From Solen grandis (Eukaryota > Mollusca > Bivalvia > Adapedonta > Solenidae), in assembly GCA_021229015.1 (NCBI GenBank), contig CM037785.1:42698304-42762303 (forward strand): a DNA stretch of 64,000 nucleotides, read 5' to 3'. This document shows, one piece after another, positions 23,345 through 35,151 of this stretch (its first letter is position 1; each line of letters starts with the position of its first letter). A program made the translations under genes and the position numbers. The notes beneath the pieces are model-generated. The model worked only from the letters and a program-made list of their open reading frames with translations, was not told the origin of the DNA and made no database searches.

Positions 23345-24493
23345 AAATGATTGTACGCTATAGTATTTGATAACATATAATAACAATGAGTAGACTACTT
23401 TAAGCCTCTGGCTGGCATCACCTGTTAGTCACCCAAGCTATGCGTCCGAGCATTGTATTGTAATTGATAACAAGGAGGAACGACAGGTAAATGTATCATT
23501 ATCATATACCATTAGATATTTATTAGATATTTCGTAATTAGATTCTCCATTACTAAATTTTCTATTGAATTACTAGTTTAATTTGATCAGCTATCTGTGA
23601 AGTGGATCATGCTATTTGTTCAAGTTAAATTATCTAATTTAGACGTATTTTGTTTAGATTAATAATTCTATTTTGTAACCTAAATATTATAGTAGATATA
23701 TTCAGATTCGATATTGTAGACTGAAACTTTTTTTTTATTATTATTCATTGTTGACTTCTTTCTTTTCTCCATAAAAACGAACTCAACTTTCAACATCCGG
23801 TTAAATTAACACCATCCTATTTTCTGTAATGGCATGGTATCGTACGAGTTTATTTTGATTTCGTTGACATGCGCTACTACACGTGCTCGGCTTACGAAAT
23901 AACAATTATGTATTGCATTGTACACGAGCAATACATACATTCAGTATCACGTACATATTGTGTGTTTGTTATTTAAGTGTTTTTTTTATGTGTTTCATTA
24001 ACCTTTTTAAATATCATGCTGGTTTGGCCTATATAAATAGCTTAATTTAAACAACCCTGAAGGAAGCTTTATACTTTTTAAATATGTTTTTTCTTTACAC
24101 GTATGCTTTTTTTCCCCGATAGCTAATAGCTAAACACGAACTACCCAATAATGAAATGATGGCAAAATCTCTATCGTATTATTGAAATAAAATGTTATTG
24201 CATTCTGTAAGGAAAATAAATTTCAACATGAAACTGTACAGTGTATTGACATGGTCAAAAATGACTTAAATAACTCGTACATGTTTTTGGAAGGATGAAT
24301 GAGTACCAGTAAATATTGCACCAATCCTACTAATCGCTAAGTAATGCTTAAATGCTTAGAGATGTATTTGAACAGAAATAGAAAACCCCAAATATTTCAC
24401 ATCTTAATAGATATTGTCAGTTATTAAAGTTTTGTCAACTTAGTCACGCACTTTAATTCATCATAAAGGGTGGAACAGTGGAATGCGTGTTTG

Positions 24494-24714
24494 GGGCCAA
24501 AAAAAAAAGAAGTTCCGTTTCTGGTCTCCTGACCGACCCTCTTTTTAAACGACTGACCCTAGAGTTGTTGTTTTTTACCTTTTCGCCTTTAAAAAATTCC
24601 TTTTTTACCCTTCGTTTTATAAAAAATAAATAAAAATGAAATCCCGACCTACCGACCTTCTTTTTTATTTGCTGGAGACCAGAAACGGAACTCTTTTTTT
24701 TTTTTTTTTTAGCC
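24494..24714. mobile_element. Short inverted-repeat element (MITE) with A/T-tract ends
   Basis: The left arm is GCC, an A run, then GAAGTTCCGTTTCTGGTCTC. The right arm is the complement GAGACCAGAAACGGAACT followed by a T run and AGCC. The 220-bp element has no coding capacity; the 98-codon minus-strand frame across it is a by-product of the tracts. Confidence 0.7.
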
Positions 24715-25206
24715 TGGCTTTCTGCAGAGTAAGTATTACTGAGCTTCAAGTATTGCTGGTAGAATTCCGATCCAGGAAGTAAATTACTGACACTTGTTTA
24801 GACATTCATGTAATATAAACCAATAAGGAAGTTACTCGGATCAAATCCTGTATTAATATTTTATACAGGTTCAGATTAATACGGGTATTTTTTTACCCTA
24901 AACCCGGAGTGAAATATTTAACATATTTTTCCGCACAGGGTGGGAGTAGAAATAAAAATCATACCAAGAATATGACTATCATAGACAGAATGCTGTAACG
25001 GGATTTATCCCCTTATTTATCATTTGAAAGTGACCGTTCAATTACCATAGGACTCCAACAAGCTTCTTCATATATAACTTGCATATTTATCACTTAAATA
25101 TGAAGTTCAAAAAGGTATTATTTGTACACTCTTTATCAACCTTGGTCGGTCTTAATTCTGAAAACCTTTACTTATGAACGATCTCAATCAACAACGAAGA
25201 AAAACG

Positions 25207-26236
25207 AAACAAGAGGCCCATGATGGCCCTAAATCGCTCACCTGAGATAAATAGGTTGACCCAAGGAACATCTGTACCAATTTATTTTAAAATCTGGCCA
25301 GTAGTTTTGAAGAAGATGATTTTTAAAGTTTTCATTTTTTTCTTCTTTTTGTTGCCATGGCAACCAGAGTTCTACATGGATCAAGTTTATTTTAGCAACT
25401 TTTGTGAAGGTTGACCCAAGGATCATCCCTGCCAAGTTTAATCAAATTCTGTCCAGTGGTTTCAGAGGAGATGTTGATTAAAGTTTTCCCTATATACATA
25501 TAAGGCAAATAAGCCCCGCCCCTGGCGGCCATGTTTTTTTACGGATCGGAATAATTTTAGCAACTTTGGTAGAGGTTGACCCAAGGAATATCTGTACCAA
25601 TTTATTTTAAAATCTGGCCAGTAGTTTTGAAGAAGATGATTTTTAAAGTTTTTTTGTTTTTTTTTCTTTTTGTTGCCATGGCAACCAGAGTTCTATATGG
25701 ATCAAGTTTATTTTAGCAACTTTTGTGAAGGTTGACCCAAAGATCATCCCTGCCAAGTTTAATCAAATTCTGTCCAGTGGTTTCAGAGGAGATGTTGTTT
25801 AAAGGTTTCTCTATATACATATAAGGCAAATAAGCCCCGCCCCTGGCGGCCATGTTTTTTTACGGATCGGAATAATTTTAGCAACTTTGGTAGAGGTTGA
25901 CCCAAGGAACATCTGTACCAATTTATTTTGAAATCTGGCCAGTAGTTTTGAAGAAGATGATTTTTAAAGTTTTCTTTTTTTTTCTCTTTTTGTTGCCATG
26001 GCAACCAGAGTTCTACATGGATCAACTTTATTTTAGCAACTTTTGTAGAGCCTCACCCAAGGAACATTCCTGCCAAGTTTCATTAAATTCTGTCCAGCGG
26101 TTTCAGAGGAGATGTCGTTTAAAGCAAATTGTTGACGACGGACGACGGACGACGGACGTCGGACGACGACGGACGCCGGACGAAGGGCGATCACAAAAGC
26201 TCACCTTGAGCACTTTGTGCTCAGGTGAGCTAAAAA
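25207..26236 (+). mobile_element. Helentron-like non-autonomous element, family B, copy 1
   Basis: The 5' end is AAACAAGAGGCCCATGATGG, followed by the subterminal motif CGCTCACCTGAG. The core is three tandem units of about 320 bp (GGTTGACCCAAGGAACATC at 25254, 25574, 25895), each made of two related halves. Then come an ACGG/ACG microsatellite (26130-26185) and a 3' hairpin whose arms, AGCTCACCTTGAGCAC and GTGCTCAGGTGAGCT, repeat the 5' subterminal motif. This is the plan described for oyster pearl/HINE elements. The frames within it are repeat by-products. Confidence 0.78.
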
Positions 26237-26239
26237 CAC

Positions 26240-26720
26240 GCCAAATATGTCTTACACAGGTTGTTGGCGTGCCCAGTTGTTGCTGTTGTTGTTTCGGGCG
26301 TGTAGCCCGCCCCTTGTGATAAGCTTAACCAAGATCAAACCATGGTCACAGAACCTTTACTCAAACTGGACAATAAAAATATGTTATTTACGTGTATTAG
26401 ACTTGATTTCATATATCATATGAGAAAACCTTTTCATAATCCGATTACTTGTACATTGTATTATGATTCCTTTCATATATTTAGATTACCATTCATCTCG
26501 ATGTTACATAAAAAGCACATAATTAGACTTTCATCAACACCAGACCTTAGTGGATTGCATGTGATATATTAGTGTCATCGTTTATTGCATCATGCATTGT
26601 TCAAGTGTTCTTTCGAGTTTGGTTAATGACACATACACGTTTTTGTATCTTACATGTTAAGATTATGAAACAGACTCATTTTGGGATCATTGTCTTTCAT
26701 TTCTTATATCATATTTCATT
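26240..26720. other. No gene recognised
   Basis: AT-rich spacer between the Helentron-like element and a SINE. The 76-codon plus-strand frame at 26342-26572 has no coding features I recognise. Confidence 0.4.
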
Positions 26721-26723
26721 TGT

Positions 26724-26962
26724 GGGGCCTCCGTGGCCGAGAGGGTAAAGTCGCTGACTTTAACACTCACTCAGCCTCTCACTGCGTGGGTTTGAATCCC
26801 GGCAGGATCATTTGGATTTGCATGTGAGGAAGCCTTCCAGCTGGCTTGCGGTAGGCTGGTGGTTCTACCAAGATGCCTCCGTGCATTCAGGATCTTCCTC
26901 CACCTGTAAGTAGCTGGACGTCGCTATATGACTAAAATACTGTCGAAGCGACGGTAAACTCA
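26724..26962 (+). mobile_element. tRNA-Ser-headed SINE, plus-strand copy
   Basis: The head is GGGGCCTCCGTGGCCGAGAG with a B-box GGTTTGAATCCCGGC. The body has CATGTGAGGAAGCCTTCCAG and the tail ends GAAGCGACGGTAAACTCAGA. It is the same family as the minus-strand copy at 19660. The next element's TIR begins within ten bases of the tail. Confidence 0.78.
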
Positions 26963-27254
26963 GAGGGTGATGGTCGTTTCGTCGACCAACCGTTTCGTCG
27001 AACTGATTATGTATAGTAAATGAAAAAAGTCGTTTCGTCGCCTTGAATATTCAATAGGCGGAAAGTGTGAAATACTTAAATGACACCCAATTACTCTTGC
27101 ATTATTAATGGTAAATGTTTAATGCAGGTGTATTTTGCATTTAAATAGTCAGCAGATATTTAATCCGATATAGAGCACATATAAACAATATACCGTCATC
27201 ATCACCACCATCATCATCATCATCAAGTACAACAAAGACCGAATAATGAGTGAT

Positions 27255-27990
27255 AAAAAAGTGTTTATTCATCCTAAACTAGTGTGCGCCCCAACCTTTC
27301 CAAAATTTTGAGTATTGTTTTTGACATTTAAGACATATCTTAAATATTTCAATTGAACTTTTTCTAAGATGTTGTTATTTCCATGTCCCAATATTTCACA
27401 GCCATTTAATAAAATTGGTTTTATAGTTTTTTTTTTTTTTTTTTTTTTTTTTCTTCTTCAAATAGTCTATTAGATCAATCTTTAAATCAGTACTGAAACA
27501 TAAATGTTACACGTACACAACTTTTTGCAGATATGGTATTAAGGTATGCAACAAGTTTCCCAAAACAGCTCAGAAGGGTTATTGGACGATAGTTTTCTGG
27601 ATTAGACACATCACCTTTATTCTTATAGATCGGGTTTATTACCCCAATAACCCAGTTTTCTGGAAAGCCGTTTTACATTTAGAATTAAGCCATCTATTGT
27701 CGTTAACATGCTCTTTTGGTTTTGTACTAAAATTATGTGGTGCAAAACTGTTTTTAGCACTGTCATGAAATATATTTTTGTAATCACATTATTTATATCA
27801 CTACCATTGATATTATTTGACTTGTATAACGTATCTAATTCATTTACTACGTTAATTTTATCCACGTCAATTTTATTTATAGATTGTCTTTGTTTTAACA
27901 GTCCCATAATTTAGCTTTTAGACTGCTTGACTTTACTTTTACTGGTTTTGTGCCTCTTATTTTGAAAACAGCACTTACTGGGTTATGCGC
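27255..27990 (-). mobile_element. Decayed LINE fragment inside the TIR element (CR1/L2-like)
   Basis: Two blocks on the minus strand. At 27620-27530 a reverse transcriptase segment reads ENYRPITLLSCFGKLVAY. At 27416-27270 a post-RT segment starts KPILLNGCEILGHGNN and continues with EKVQLKYLRYVLNVKNNTQN, ending at a stop. The finger/palm core between them is deleted, and a 26-base T run (27427-27452) sits at the joint. Motif content fits CR1/L2-type LINEs. The upstream frame 27907-27623 is probably the pre-RT region. Confidence 0.7.
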
Positions 27991-28135
27991 ATCCGAATAT
28001 ATTTCAAGATTTTCAAGATTTTATTTAGAAACATTGCAAAGTCTCACATATATGTGAGAAACATAAGCATTACATACTATATACAAACTTGAATATCACG
28101 TGGTACAATGGAAAACGGCTGAGTTTCTTCGTAGT

Positions 28136-28138
<3 letters not shown>

Positions 28139-28166
<28 letters not shown>
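28139..28166. repeat. (GA)n microsatellite
   Basis: Fourteen GA units within the TIR element. Confidence 0.9.
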
Positions 28167-28689
28167 TTCTTGCATATACATTTTAAATATTTACATAAAA
28201 ATGAGTAACCTTATCTTGTTTTACAATGTGAATCATATACAATTTTTTTTTTACATTACTATTCATTTGTTTCAGCAATACCTTTGATCATAATATCGTG
28301 TCTTAAATTTAACTTATAATAGAGTAACCGTATAAACGTCATATCAGTGTGAAAAAAATGGGTAACCGTATGACTCATGTCTCGTGTCATCAAGGAATCT
28401 CGAGTTATATGATATAAATAAGGGATTTTACAAAGCATTTAAGTGAACAAGGGATACGAGCTTGCTTGTACATATGGTTTGGTTTCTTCTATAGCATTGT
28501 TTGCCATGTCACAAAAGTCATCTACAGTTAGTTACAGTTACACATGCGCGAGTAATTAGGTGTGAATGACCCTACAAAAGTATTTCACACCTTCCGCCTA
28601 CTGAATATTCAGGGCGACGAAACGACTTTTCATTTACTATATATAACCAGTTCGACGAAACGGTTGGTCGACGAAACGACTGTAATTCA

Positions 28690-29096
28690 ACTCAAGATAG
28701 TCAATAGTCATGTTTCATTTGTATTGCGTAATTGAACTAGATCGACCGATATATTGCTACGCGTGGCGGTGTGACATTTCCTAATGTACGTCAAGTTATT
28801 CAAGAGACTTTATTTACATGTTTAAAGTTTAGAGCATTGAACACTGCAAGGAAAGAATGGCGCACCTAGGCCTACCAACACTAAGTTACCGTAGAGACAG
28901 GGATGACGTGGTCAATCTATTCAGAACACTACACCAATATGACAAAGCTGATATCCCAAATATCAAAATAGCTAAAATGATGAAACATTCATTTAAATTG
29001 AGATTAAAAACAACACAAGATACGGTGTACATAGGCAGACACCGTGTAGATATCAAAAAAAAATCCAATTGGATCAATACAAGCAGATATGCTTAG
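28690..29096 (+). mobile_element. LINE C-terminal fragment
   Basis: The plus-strand frame encodes ERMAHLGLPTLSYRRDRDDV followed by VNLFRTLHQYDKAD, the typical C-terminal block after the reverse transcriptase of many LINEs (LxLPTLxYRRxRxDxI). It stops at 29096. No RT domain precedes it, so it is a 5'-truncated or decayed copy. The apparent start codon at 28857 is incidental. Confidence 0.65.
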
Positions 29097-29189
29097 AAAG
29101 ACCATTAAATGATCAGCGACGTTACTATAAATATCAAATACGTAATTTCCGTTTCAGTTAGAAATATTTCCACGAGTCTGCGAAATCGC

Positions 29190-29435
29190 ACATCATAGAC
29201 AAGAGGCAGGGTCACATTTCCCAGACACTGGATCAACCAGTCCTGGCAAGAGATACACCAGTACAGAACAATGTTTGGAATGTCAAGGCCGGAGATCGAA
29301 CCCATGTCTCCTTTAATAGGTGTGTGTGCACCAGTATTTAGTGCATGGAAAGGCCATAAAAATACTTGATCACAAAGTTTGAACCCACAACCTTGGTGTC
29401 AGCAGTCATGTACATTACCACTGGAGCACAGCGCT
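29190..29435 (-). mobile_element. tRNA-derived SINE, minus strand
   Basis: On the minus strand: TGCTCCAGTGGTAATGTAC (A-box-like), GGTTGTGGGTTCAAACTTTG (B-box-like), then a TTTCCATGCACTAAATACTGG body as in the SINE at 811. A second B-box-like segment (GGTTCGATCTCCGG) and a CACTGGATCAACCAGTC-type block follow, also seen near 34830. This suggests a composite or two abutting SINEs. Confidence 0.6.
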
Positions 29436-29965
29436 CGTGAGTAAATAAATTACTTGGGCAATAATTAGACATAGCGTGAGAATGCAAACAGAATGTCTGC
29501 AAAGGGACAATGGCGATTAATACTCTGTGAATTCTCATATACATCCCAATTAACAATACAACCATACTAAAATGTATCTATATATAAGTTCAATTAAGAA
29601 AAGGGGAATGTGTACATGGGAGTAGAAAATCAATAATATACACATTCATGCAGCAATGGTTAATTTATGATCCATGTGAGTTCAACTGAAAGATAATTAA
29701 GTGTACCTATTCTGCTTTGAAATTTTGACAAACATTTGCTGACTGATTACAGAGTTGCACAATAGTCATGCACATTTCCTCCTTTTGAATGAGCATATTT
29801 ATTTCAACATTATTTATTGCAAGCTCCAGTGATCAAGTGTACAATAAAGATACAGTGACATCGTCCTCAATTATAATGCAAGATGAAGAGAGGGTATTTT
29901 TTCATTTAATGTGACATTTGTGACAAGAAAGTTGTCGGATTATCAACCAAATTCATCAATAAATA

Positions 29966-31949
29966 AAACAAGAGCACCAATAGAATCTATGGATGCTCCC
30001 CAAATAAAGGACTATTTTTCAGATGTCTGCCTAAAATTTAAGAAAGGGATTTTACGATATTAGATAATTATGTGCTGCAGACAAGCAAAATGTGAAAATG
30101 GGAGACAATCTGAAAACCTAGACTAAATAGTTTTGTTTCTTGGGCACTGCACTTACTTTTGGTGTCCTCTATCATTGCATGAAGTTTAAAGTAAATTCCT
30201 TCATTGGTTTAAGAGTTATATTAAGAACAAACCAGACAGACAGTATTATTAAGAACAAACCAGACAGACAGACAGATTGCTGTCTAGATGCTCCCCTGAA
30301 AAGAAACAAGAGGCCCATGATGGCCCTAAATCGCTCACCTGAGATAAATAGGTTGACCCAAGGAACATCTGTACCAATTTATTTTAAAATCTGGCCAGTA
30401 GTTTTGAAGAAGATGATTTTTAAAGTTTTCATTTATTTGTTTTTTTGTTGCCATGGCAACCAGAGTTCTACATGGATCATGTTTATTTTAGCAACTTTTG
30501 TGAAGGTTGACCCAAGGATCATCCATGCCAAGTTTAATCAAATTCTGTCCAGTGGTTTCAGAGGAGATGTTGTTTAAAGTTTTCCCTATATACATATAAT
30601 GCCAATAATCCCCGCCCCTGGAGGCCATGTTTTTTTACGGATCGGAAATTTTTTAGCAACTTTGGTAGAGGTTGACCCAAGGAACATCTGTACCAATTTA
30701 TTTTAAAATCTGGCCAGTAGTTTTGAAGAAGATGATTTTTAAAGTTTTCATTTTTTTTCTTTCTTTTTGTTGCCATGGCAACCAGAGTTCTACATGGATC
30801 AAGTTTATTTTAGCAACTTTTGTGAAGGTTGACCCAAGGATCATCCATGCCAAGTTTAATCAAATTCTGTCCAGTGGTTTCAGAGGAGATGTTGTTTAAA
30901 GGTTTCTCTATATACATATAAGGCAAATAAGCCTCACCCCTGGCGGCCATGTTTTTTTACGGATCGGAATAATTTTAGCAACTTTGGTAGAGGTTGACCC
31001 AAGGAACATCTGTACCAATTTATTTTAAAATCTGGCCAATAGTTTTGAAGAAGTTGATTTTTAAAGTTTTCATTTTTTATTTCTTTTTGTTGCCATGGCA
31101 ACCAGAGTTCTACATATATCAAGTTTATTTTAGCAACTTTTGTGAAGGTTGACCCAAGGATCATCCCTGCCAAGTTTAATCAAATTCTGTCCAGTGGTTT
31201 CAGAGGAGATGTTTAAAATTTTCCCTATATACATATAAGGCAAATAAGCCCCGCCTCTGGCGGCCATGCTTTTTTACAGAAGGGAAAAATTTTAGCAACT
31301 TTGGTAGAGGTTGACCCAAGGAACATCTGTACCAATTTATTTTAAAATCTGGCCAGTAGTTTTGAAGAAGATGATTTTTAAAGTTTTCATTTTTTCTTTC
31401 TTTTTGTTGCCATGGCAACCAGAGTTCTACAAGTATCAAGTTTATTTTAGCAACTTTTGTGAAGGTTGACCGAAGAATCATCCCTGCCAAGTTTAATCAA
31501 ATTCTGTCCAGTGGTTTCAGAGGAGATGTTGTTTAAAGTTTTCCCTATATACATATAAGGCAAATAAGCCCCGCCACTGGCGGCCATGTTTTTTTACGGA
31601 TCGGAAAATTTTAGCAACTTTGGTAGAGGTTGACCCAAGGAACATCTGTACCAAATTATTTTGAAATCTGGCCAGTAGTTTTGAAGATGATTTTTAAAGT
31701 TTTCAAATTATTTTTCTTTTTGTAACCATGGCAACCAGAGTTCTTCATGGATCAACTTTATTTTAGCAACTTTTGTAGAGCCTCCCCCAAGGAACATTCC
31801 TGCCAAGTTTCATTAAATTCTGTCCAGCGGTTTCAGAGGAGATGTCATTTAAAGCAAATTGTTGACGACGCCGGACGAAGGGCGATCACAAAAGCTCACC
31901 TTGAGCACTTTGTGCTCAGGTGAGCTAAAAATTGGGGAGCATCAAAAAT
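29966..31949 (+). mobile_element. Helentron-like element, family A, interrupted in its 3' hairpin
   Basis: The 5' end is AACAAGAGCACCAATAG, then GGATGCTCCCC. One core unit contains GCACTGCACTTACTTTTGG, and (ACAG)n-like repeats follow. The 3' hairpin arms, GATGCTCCCC (30288-30297) and GGGGAGCATC (31934-31943), are now about 1.6 kb apart because the family B element sits in the loop. The core resembles that of family C at 35.2 kb. Confidence 0.7.
30304..31930 (+). mobile_element. Helentron-like element, family B, copy 2
   Basis: Same ends as the copy at 25207. The core has five tandem units of about 320 bp (GGTTGACC at 30351, 30670, 30992, 31309 and 31628), against three in copy 1. A shorter ACG-type microsatellite and the 3' hairpin AGCTCACC...GGTGAGCT (to 31926) complete it. 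Recurrent minus-strand frames starting MAGMILGSTF come from the repeated unit and are not genes. Confidence 0.78.
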
Positions 31950-32005
31950 ATAATTTTGTGTTTGTTGGAGTTTCTTGAAAAGGAATACCTTTTTTCTTTT
32001 CACAC

Positions 32006-32031
32006 AAAAAAAAAAAAAAAAAAAAAAAAAA
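32006..32031. repeat. Poly(A) run
   Basis: Twenty-six A residues 60 bases beyond the nested Helentron-like pair. It may be the tail of an old retroposon, but no body was recognised. Confidence 0.8.
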
Positions 32032-32283
32032 TGAGAGCTGAAATGCTATTTGGTATTATTCAGTACAAGAGACACCTTCTTTTTATGCAGCTTTAATAAA
32101 TACAGATATGCAATACTTATATGAAGCATACCCAAACCATCGTACCATAAATACCCTACCACTCACACATTCTGCAAATAATTATAATCAATTCTTAGGA
32201 AACAAAGAAATAAAATTACTGAAAAAAGATTCAAAATACATCCATAGTGATAAAAGTCAACACAGTCAATTTTGTTCACAATC

Positions 32284-32525
32284 TTAACCCTTTCCCTCAT
32301 ATAGACTCATTTTGACGCACTCAGTAGGTACTACATAAAGCCTGATCTGCAGAAAACCACAGTTAAACCTTACCAAATTTAATTACAAAATCCTCATTTC
32401 CAGACCACTGAGGAGCAGCGAACAGCATAAAACCTGATCAGCCTGCGAGTTACTCGCAGGCTGATCTGGTTTTATGCTGTTCGCATAGGTCTTTTCATGG
32501 TTTCCTCTATGAGGGAAAGGGTTAA
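32284..32525. mobile_element. piggyBac-type MITE (240-bp family), copy 2
   Basis: TTAA-bounded, with TTAACCCTTTCCCTCATA and TATGAGGGAAAGGGTTAA ends. The internal hairpin around GTTACTC is intact. It is nearly identical to the copies at 20764 and 41908, suggesting recent spread. Confidence 0.9.
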
Positions 32526-32688
32526 ATACACATTCTGCAAAGTAACAATAATTTACCTCAGTTGCTGGTGGCAAAATTAGAAAATGATTCAATAATGCTA
32601 GCCAAAACCCCTGAACAATATCTTCACCAAAAAGCAGATAAATGCCTAAAGCCTTGACCATAATTATATCATAAAGGAAAAGAAAAAC

Positions 32689-33540
32689 TTTATTTGTTTA
32701 CAAAATTAACAGACCTTTCCTTCGAGTCCCATACAAGAGTCATTTTCCATTCATGGTCAGGTACTACATACCGGTAAATAGTATCACAACCCCACACAAT
32801 ATATAGCCTAGAATGTCAAACACTGATCACATGGTATTTCAGTGTTGCTTTTGGGTAATCTGATGATTTGATTTGAATATTTCTGTAAACACTGGAAAGG
32901 TCCATTGTGGGTGAGATTATACATTTATCTAGGGTCTACTACTTGAAAGTTTGTTCCACAGAAAGTGAAAAAATGGGTTGCTTCACTACAGCTGTTTATG
33001 ATGTTTGCTTCACAAAAACCTAGCCAGTGAATAATTAATGTTTGCATACAATAATAAATACATTAATAAATACCTTAATTTCCAAGCTTTTGAAATATAA
33101 ACTTACAAATTACAATAAATGATACTACCATAAAGAGGAAAATAATATCTTATACTTAAGGCAGTGTTCATTCTCACACACTTTCTGCATACAAGCTAAA
33201 AATGATTGCACTTTAAATATAAGAACAAGGAAAATATGCCTTTTCTTTAATATACAGCCTGTGAAAAAAGGCTGATCCGGCAAAATATTCTTCAACACCT
33301 TTTGTCTTACCAGTAGAGTCAGACTTACCATTATGCAAATGTGGATTCCAAGAAATGTCCAAACTGTAAACTTAACTTATAATATGTATCCTAGGATTTA
33401 GCATTTAAAAATAAAGACCATAATGAGAATTCTAAGTGTTTTTGTTGCTGTTTTCTAAAAGAAATGGTTATTTTCTGCTGAAGCCCTGTCGTCTTTTCTA
33501 GATCTATTTCCACAGAGTTGACACCTTCGGTACACTGGGA
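32689..33540 (-). other. Probable 3' UTR of gene R
   Basis: AT-rich sequence after the gene R stop. On the minus strand ATTAAA occurs at 33251-33246 and AATAAA at 32694-32689. Either could serve as poly(A) signal. No coding signal or repeat is seen here. Confidence 0.35.
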
Positions 33541-33672
33541 TTACTTCCCTTGCATGACTGGTCCCAGGTTAAGCCAGACCCTGTGTTCCAGAGTGACAAT
33601 CTGCGGCTCCTGGTTCTCGCTGGGTAAGGCCGTGCCAGTGTTGCGGTAGTTGTGCTTCACCATGAAACATAC
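33541..33672 (-). CDS. Gene R terminal coding exon
   Basis: A 132-base terminal exon with acceptor TATACTTGACAG and TAA at 33543-33541. It encodes 43 residues, starting VCFMVKHNYRNTG, through NQEPQIVTLEHR, to LGPVMQGK at the C-terminus. It is GC-richer than its surroundings and free of stops. The alternating hydrophobic and polar pattern suggests a beta-rich domain. Phase 0 at its start matches the preceding exon exactly. I do not recognise the family. The following sequence is a plausible 3' UTR. Confidence 0.72.
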   Translation of the reverse strand, partial: VCFMVKHNYRNTGTALPSENQEPQIVTLEHRVWLNLGPVMQGK

Positions 33673-33804
33673 CTGTCAAGTATACAACAACAGATGTACT
33701 TAGCAATCTGTGCTGCCTTATTGTGTCTACACATCTTCAATATTGTAATGAACTTCTGGGGTATTATATAAATTCACCTGTATACATTGCCACAAGACAA
33801 GAAT

Positions 33805-34305
33805 ATACACTTACAGAAGTACTAAACACCATCAGAATACCATACAAACACCTTCAGAAGTATCATACTCCTACAAAAGTGCCATACACTTTCTGAAGTA
33901 CAGTACACTTACAGACGTGCCATACACTTTCTGAAGTACAGTACACTTACAGACGTGCCATACACTTTCTGAAGTACAGTACACTTACAGACGTGCCATA
34001 CACTTTCTGAAGTACAGTACACTTACAGACGTGCCATACACTTTCTGAAGTACAGTACACTTACAGACGTGCCATACACTTTCTGAAGTACAGTACACTT
34101 ACAGACGTGCCATACATTTTCTGAAGTACAGTACACTTACAGACGTGCCATACACTTACAGACGTGCCATACACTTTCTAGACGATACCTTAAGACGTAA
34201 CAACCCAACACTTCGAAGTACATACTCCTACAAAAGTGCCATACACTTTCTGAAGTACAGTATACCTTAAGACGTACCATACACTTACAGATGTGCCATA
34301 CCTTT
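33805..34305. repeat. 38-bp minisatellite in the last intron of gene R
   Basis: The unit contains GTGCCATACACTTTCTGAAG then TACAGTACACTTACAGAC. About seven regular copies run from 33879 to 34150, with degenerate units on both sides. Confidence 0.9.
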
Positions 34306-34804
34306 ACAATAGAAATAAAAAACGAAAATACACTTAAATAATAAACATTGCATTTACTTTCTTTGTATTAAGTTAAATAGTCAAGTGTTATTCTGAAATG
34401 AGATAAAAGAACAACAGCAATACAGCGATAAATCATAATAATAACTGATCTACACTGAAGCATTGAATAGACCAATCACTGAAGATAGTTAACACACCTG
34501 CAATGCTACTTCAATCCTATTAAACATTCACATATTCCTATTTATTGCAGTTTTAGTTACAGTAATTGTGACCTTAAATGACCCCTACAAATATCAACTA
34601 CCATCCAAACGCTCATGATGTGTTGTTATGATTACCTGCACTAGAGATATTGGCACTGAGGCTAAAGAATTACTATTGAAGGAATAGATGATACTTAACA
34701 TGATTGATTGTTTGCTTAAATCTAATGCCCCACTGAGATTACTTAAGTTATTTGCAGACTTTTGATGAAATGAGACAGATAAATTACTGCATGCCGTAAG
34801 CAAA

Positions 34805-34935
34805 TGACAAGCTACCACACCCAGTCACATTGTTAACACTGGGTCAACCAGTCTGGAACTACCCTTACATGCTTCGTGCCAAACACAGTCATGATGTATG
34901 CGGGTATCAGTTTTAATGGCTGGTTTGTCAGGAAC
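34805..34935. mobile_element. SINE-body-like fragment
   Basis: CACCCAGTCACATTGTTAAC, ACTGGGTCAACCAGTCTGG and ACTACCCTTACATGC form a block that recurs, diverged, near 22885, 29210 and 40375. No tRNA head is preserved here. Confidence 0.4.
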
Positions 34936-35151
34936 AAGATGGGATTCAACATATGGGATTACAGTATTGTCCCATGTTTGATAAGAGAAGTGGGAGTATA
35001 AAACACATCTTATCATAAAAAACAACCATACAAATCTTTTGGGGAAACCAAAACTTTATCTATTATGCATCTAGGTCATGTACTGTAGTTAACATTATAT
35101 AGATATGATATCAGTCAGTTCTGATTTATTTATTATAAATCAAAACAGATA

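Larger units (their letters stand above)
22030..24490. other. Intergenic sequence with few features
   Basis: Apart from the items listed (SINE heads at 22981, CA tract at 23303), it holds only a fragment of a piggyBac-type MITE end near 22709 (TTAACCCTTTATCTCATG) and a SINE-body-like piece near 22885-22950. No coding signal is seen. Confidence 0.4.
26972..28681. mobile_element. TIR element, TCGTTTCGTCG family, about 1.7 kb
   Basis: Inverted repeats of about 130 bp: the left arm starts GTCGTTTCGTCGACCAACCG and the right arm ends with its complement. Each arm repeats GTTTCGTCG three times and includes GAATATTC and GGCGGAARGTGTGAAATACT or their complements. There is no transposase; the interior carries a decayed LINE and microsatellites. 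A flanking duplication of AACTCAGA/AACTCAAGA type is possible but imperfect. Confidence 0.75.

Noticed and set aside
25238..31490. Recurrent minus-strand frames beginning MAGMILGSTF and plus-strand frames beginning MTQGTSVPIYF.
   Set aside because: They arise from the tandem core of the family B element and appear in every unit with its changes; no start, family or selection evidence.
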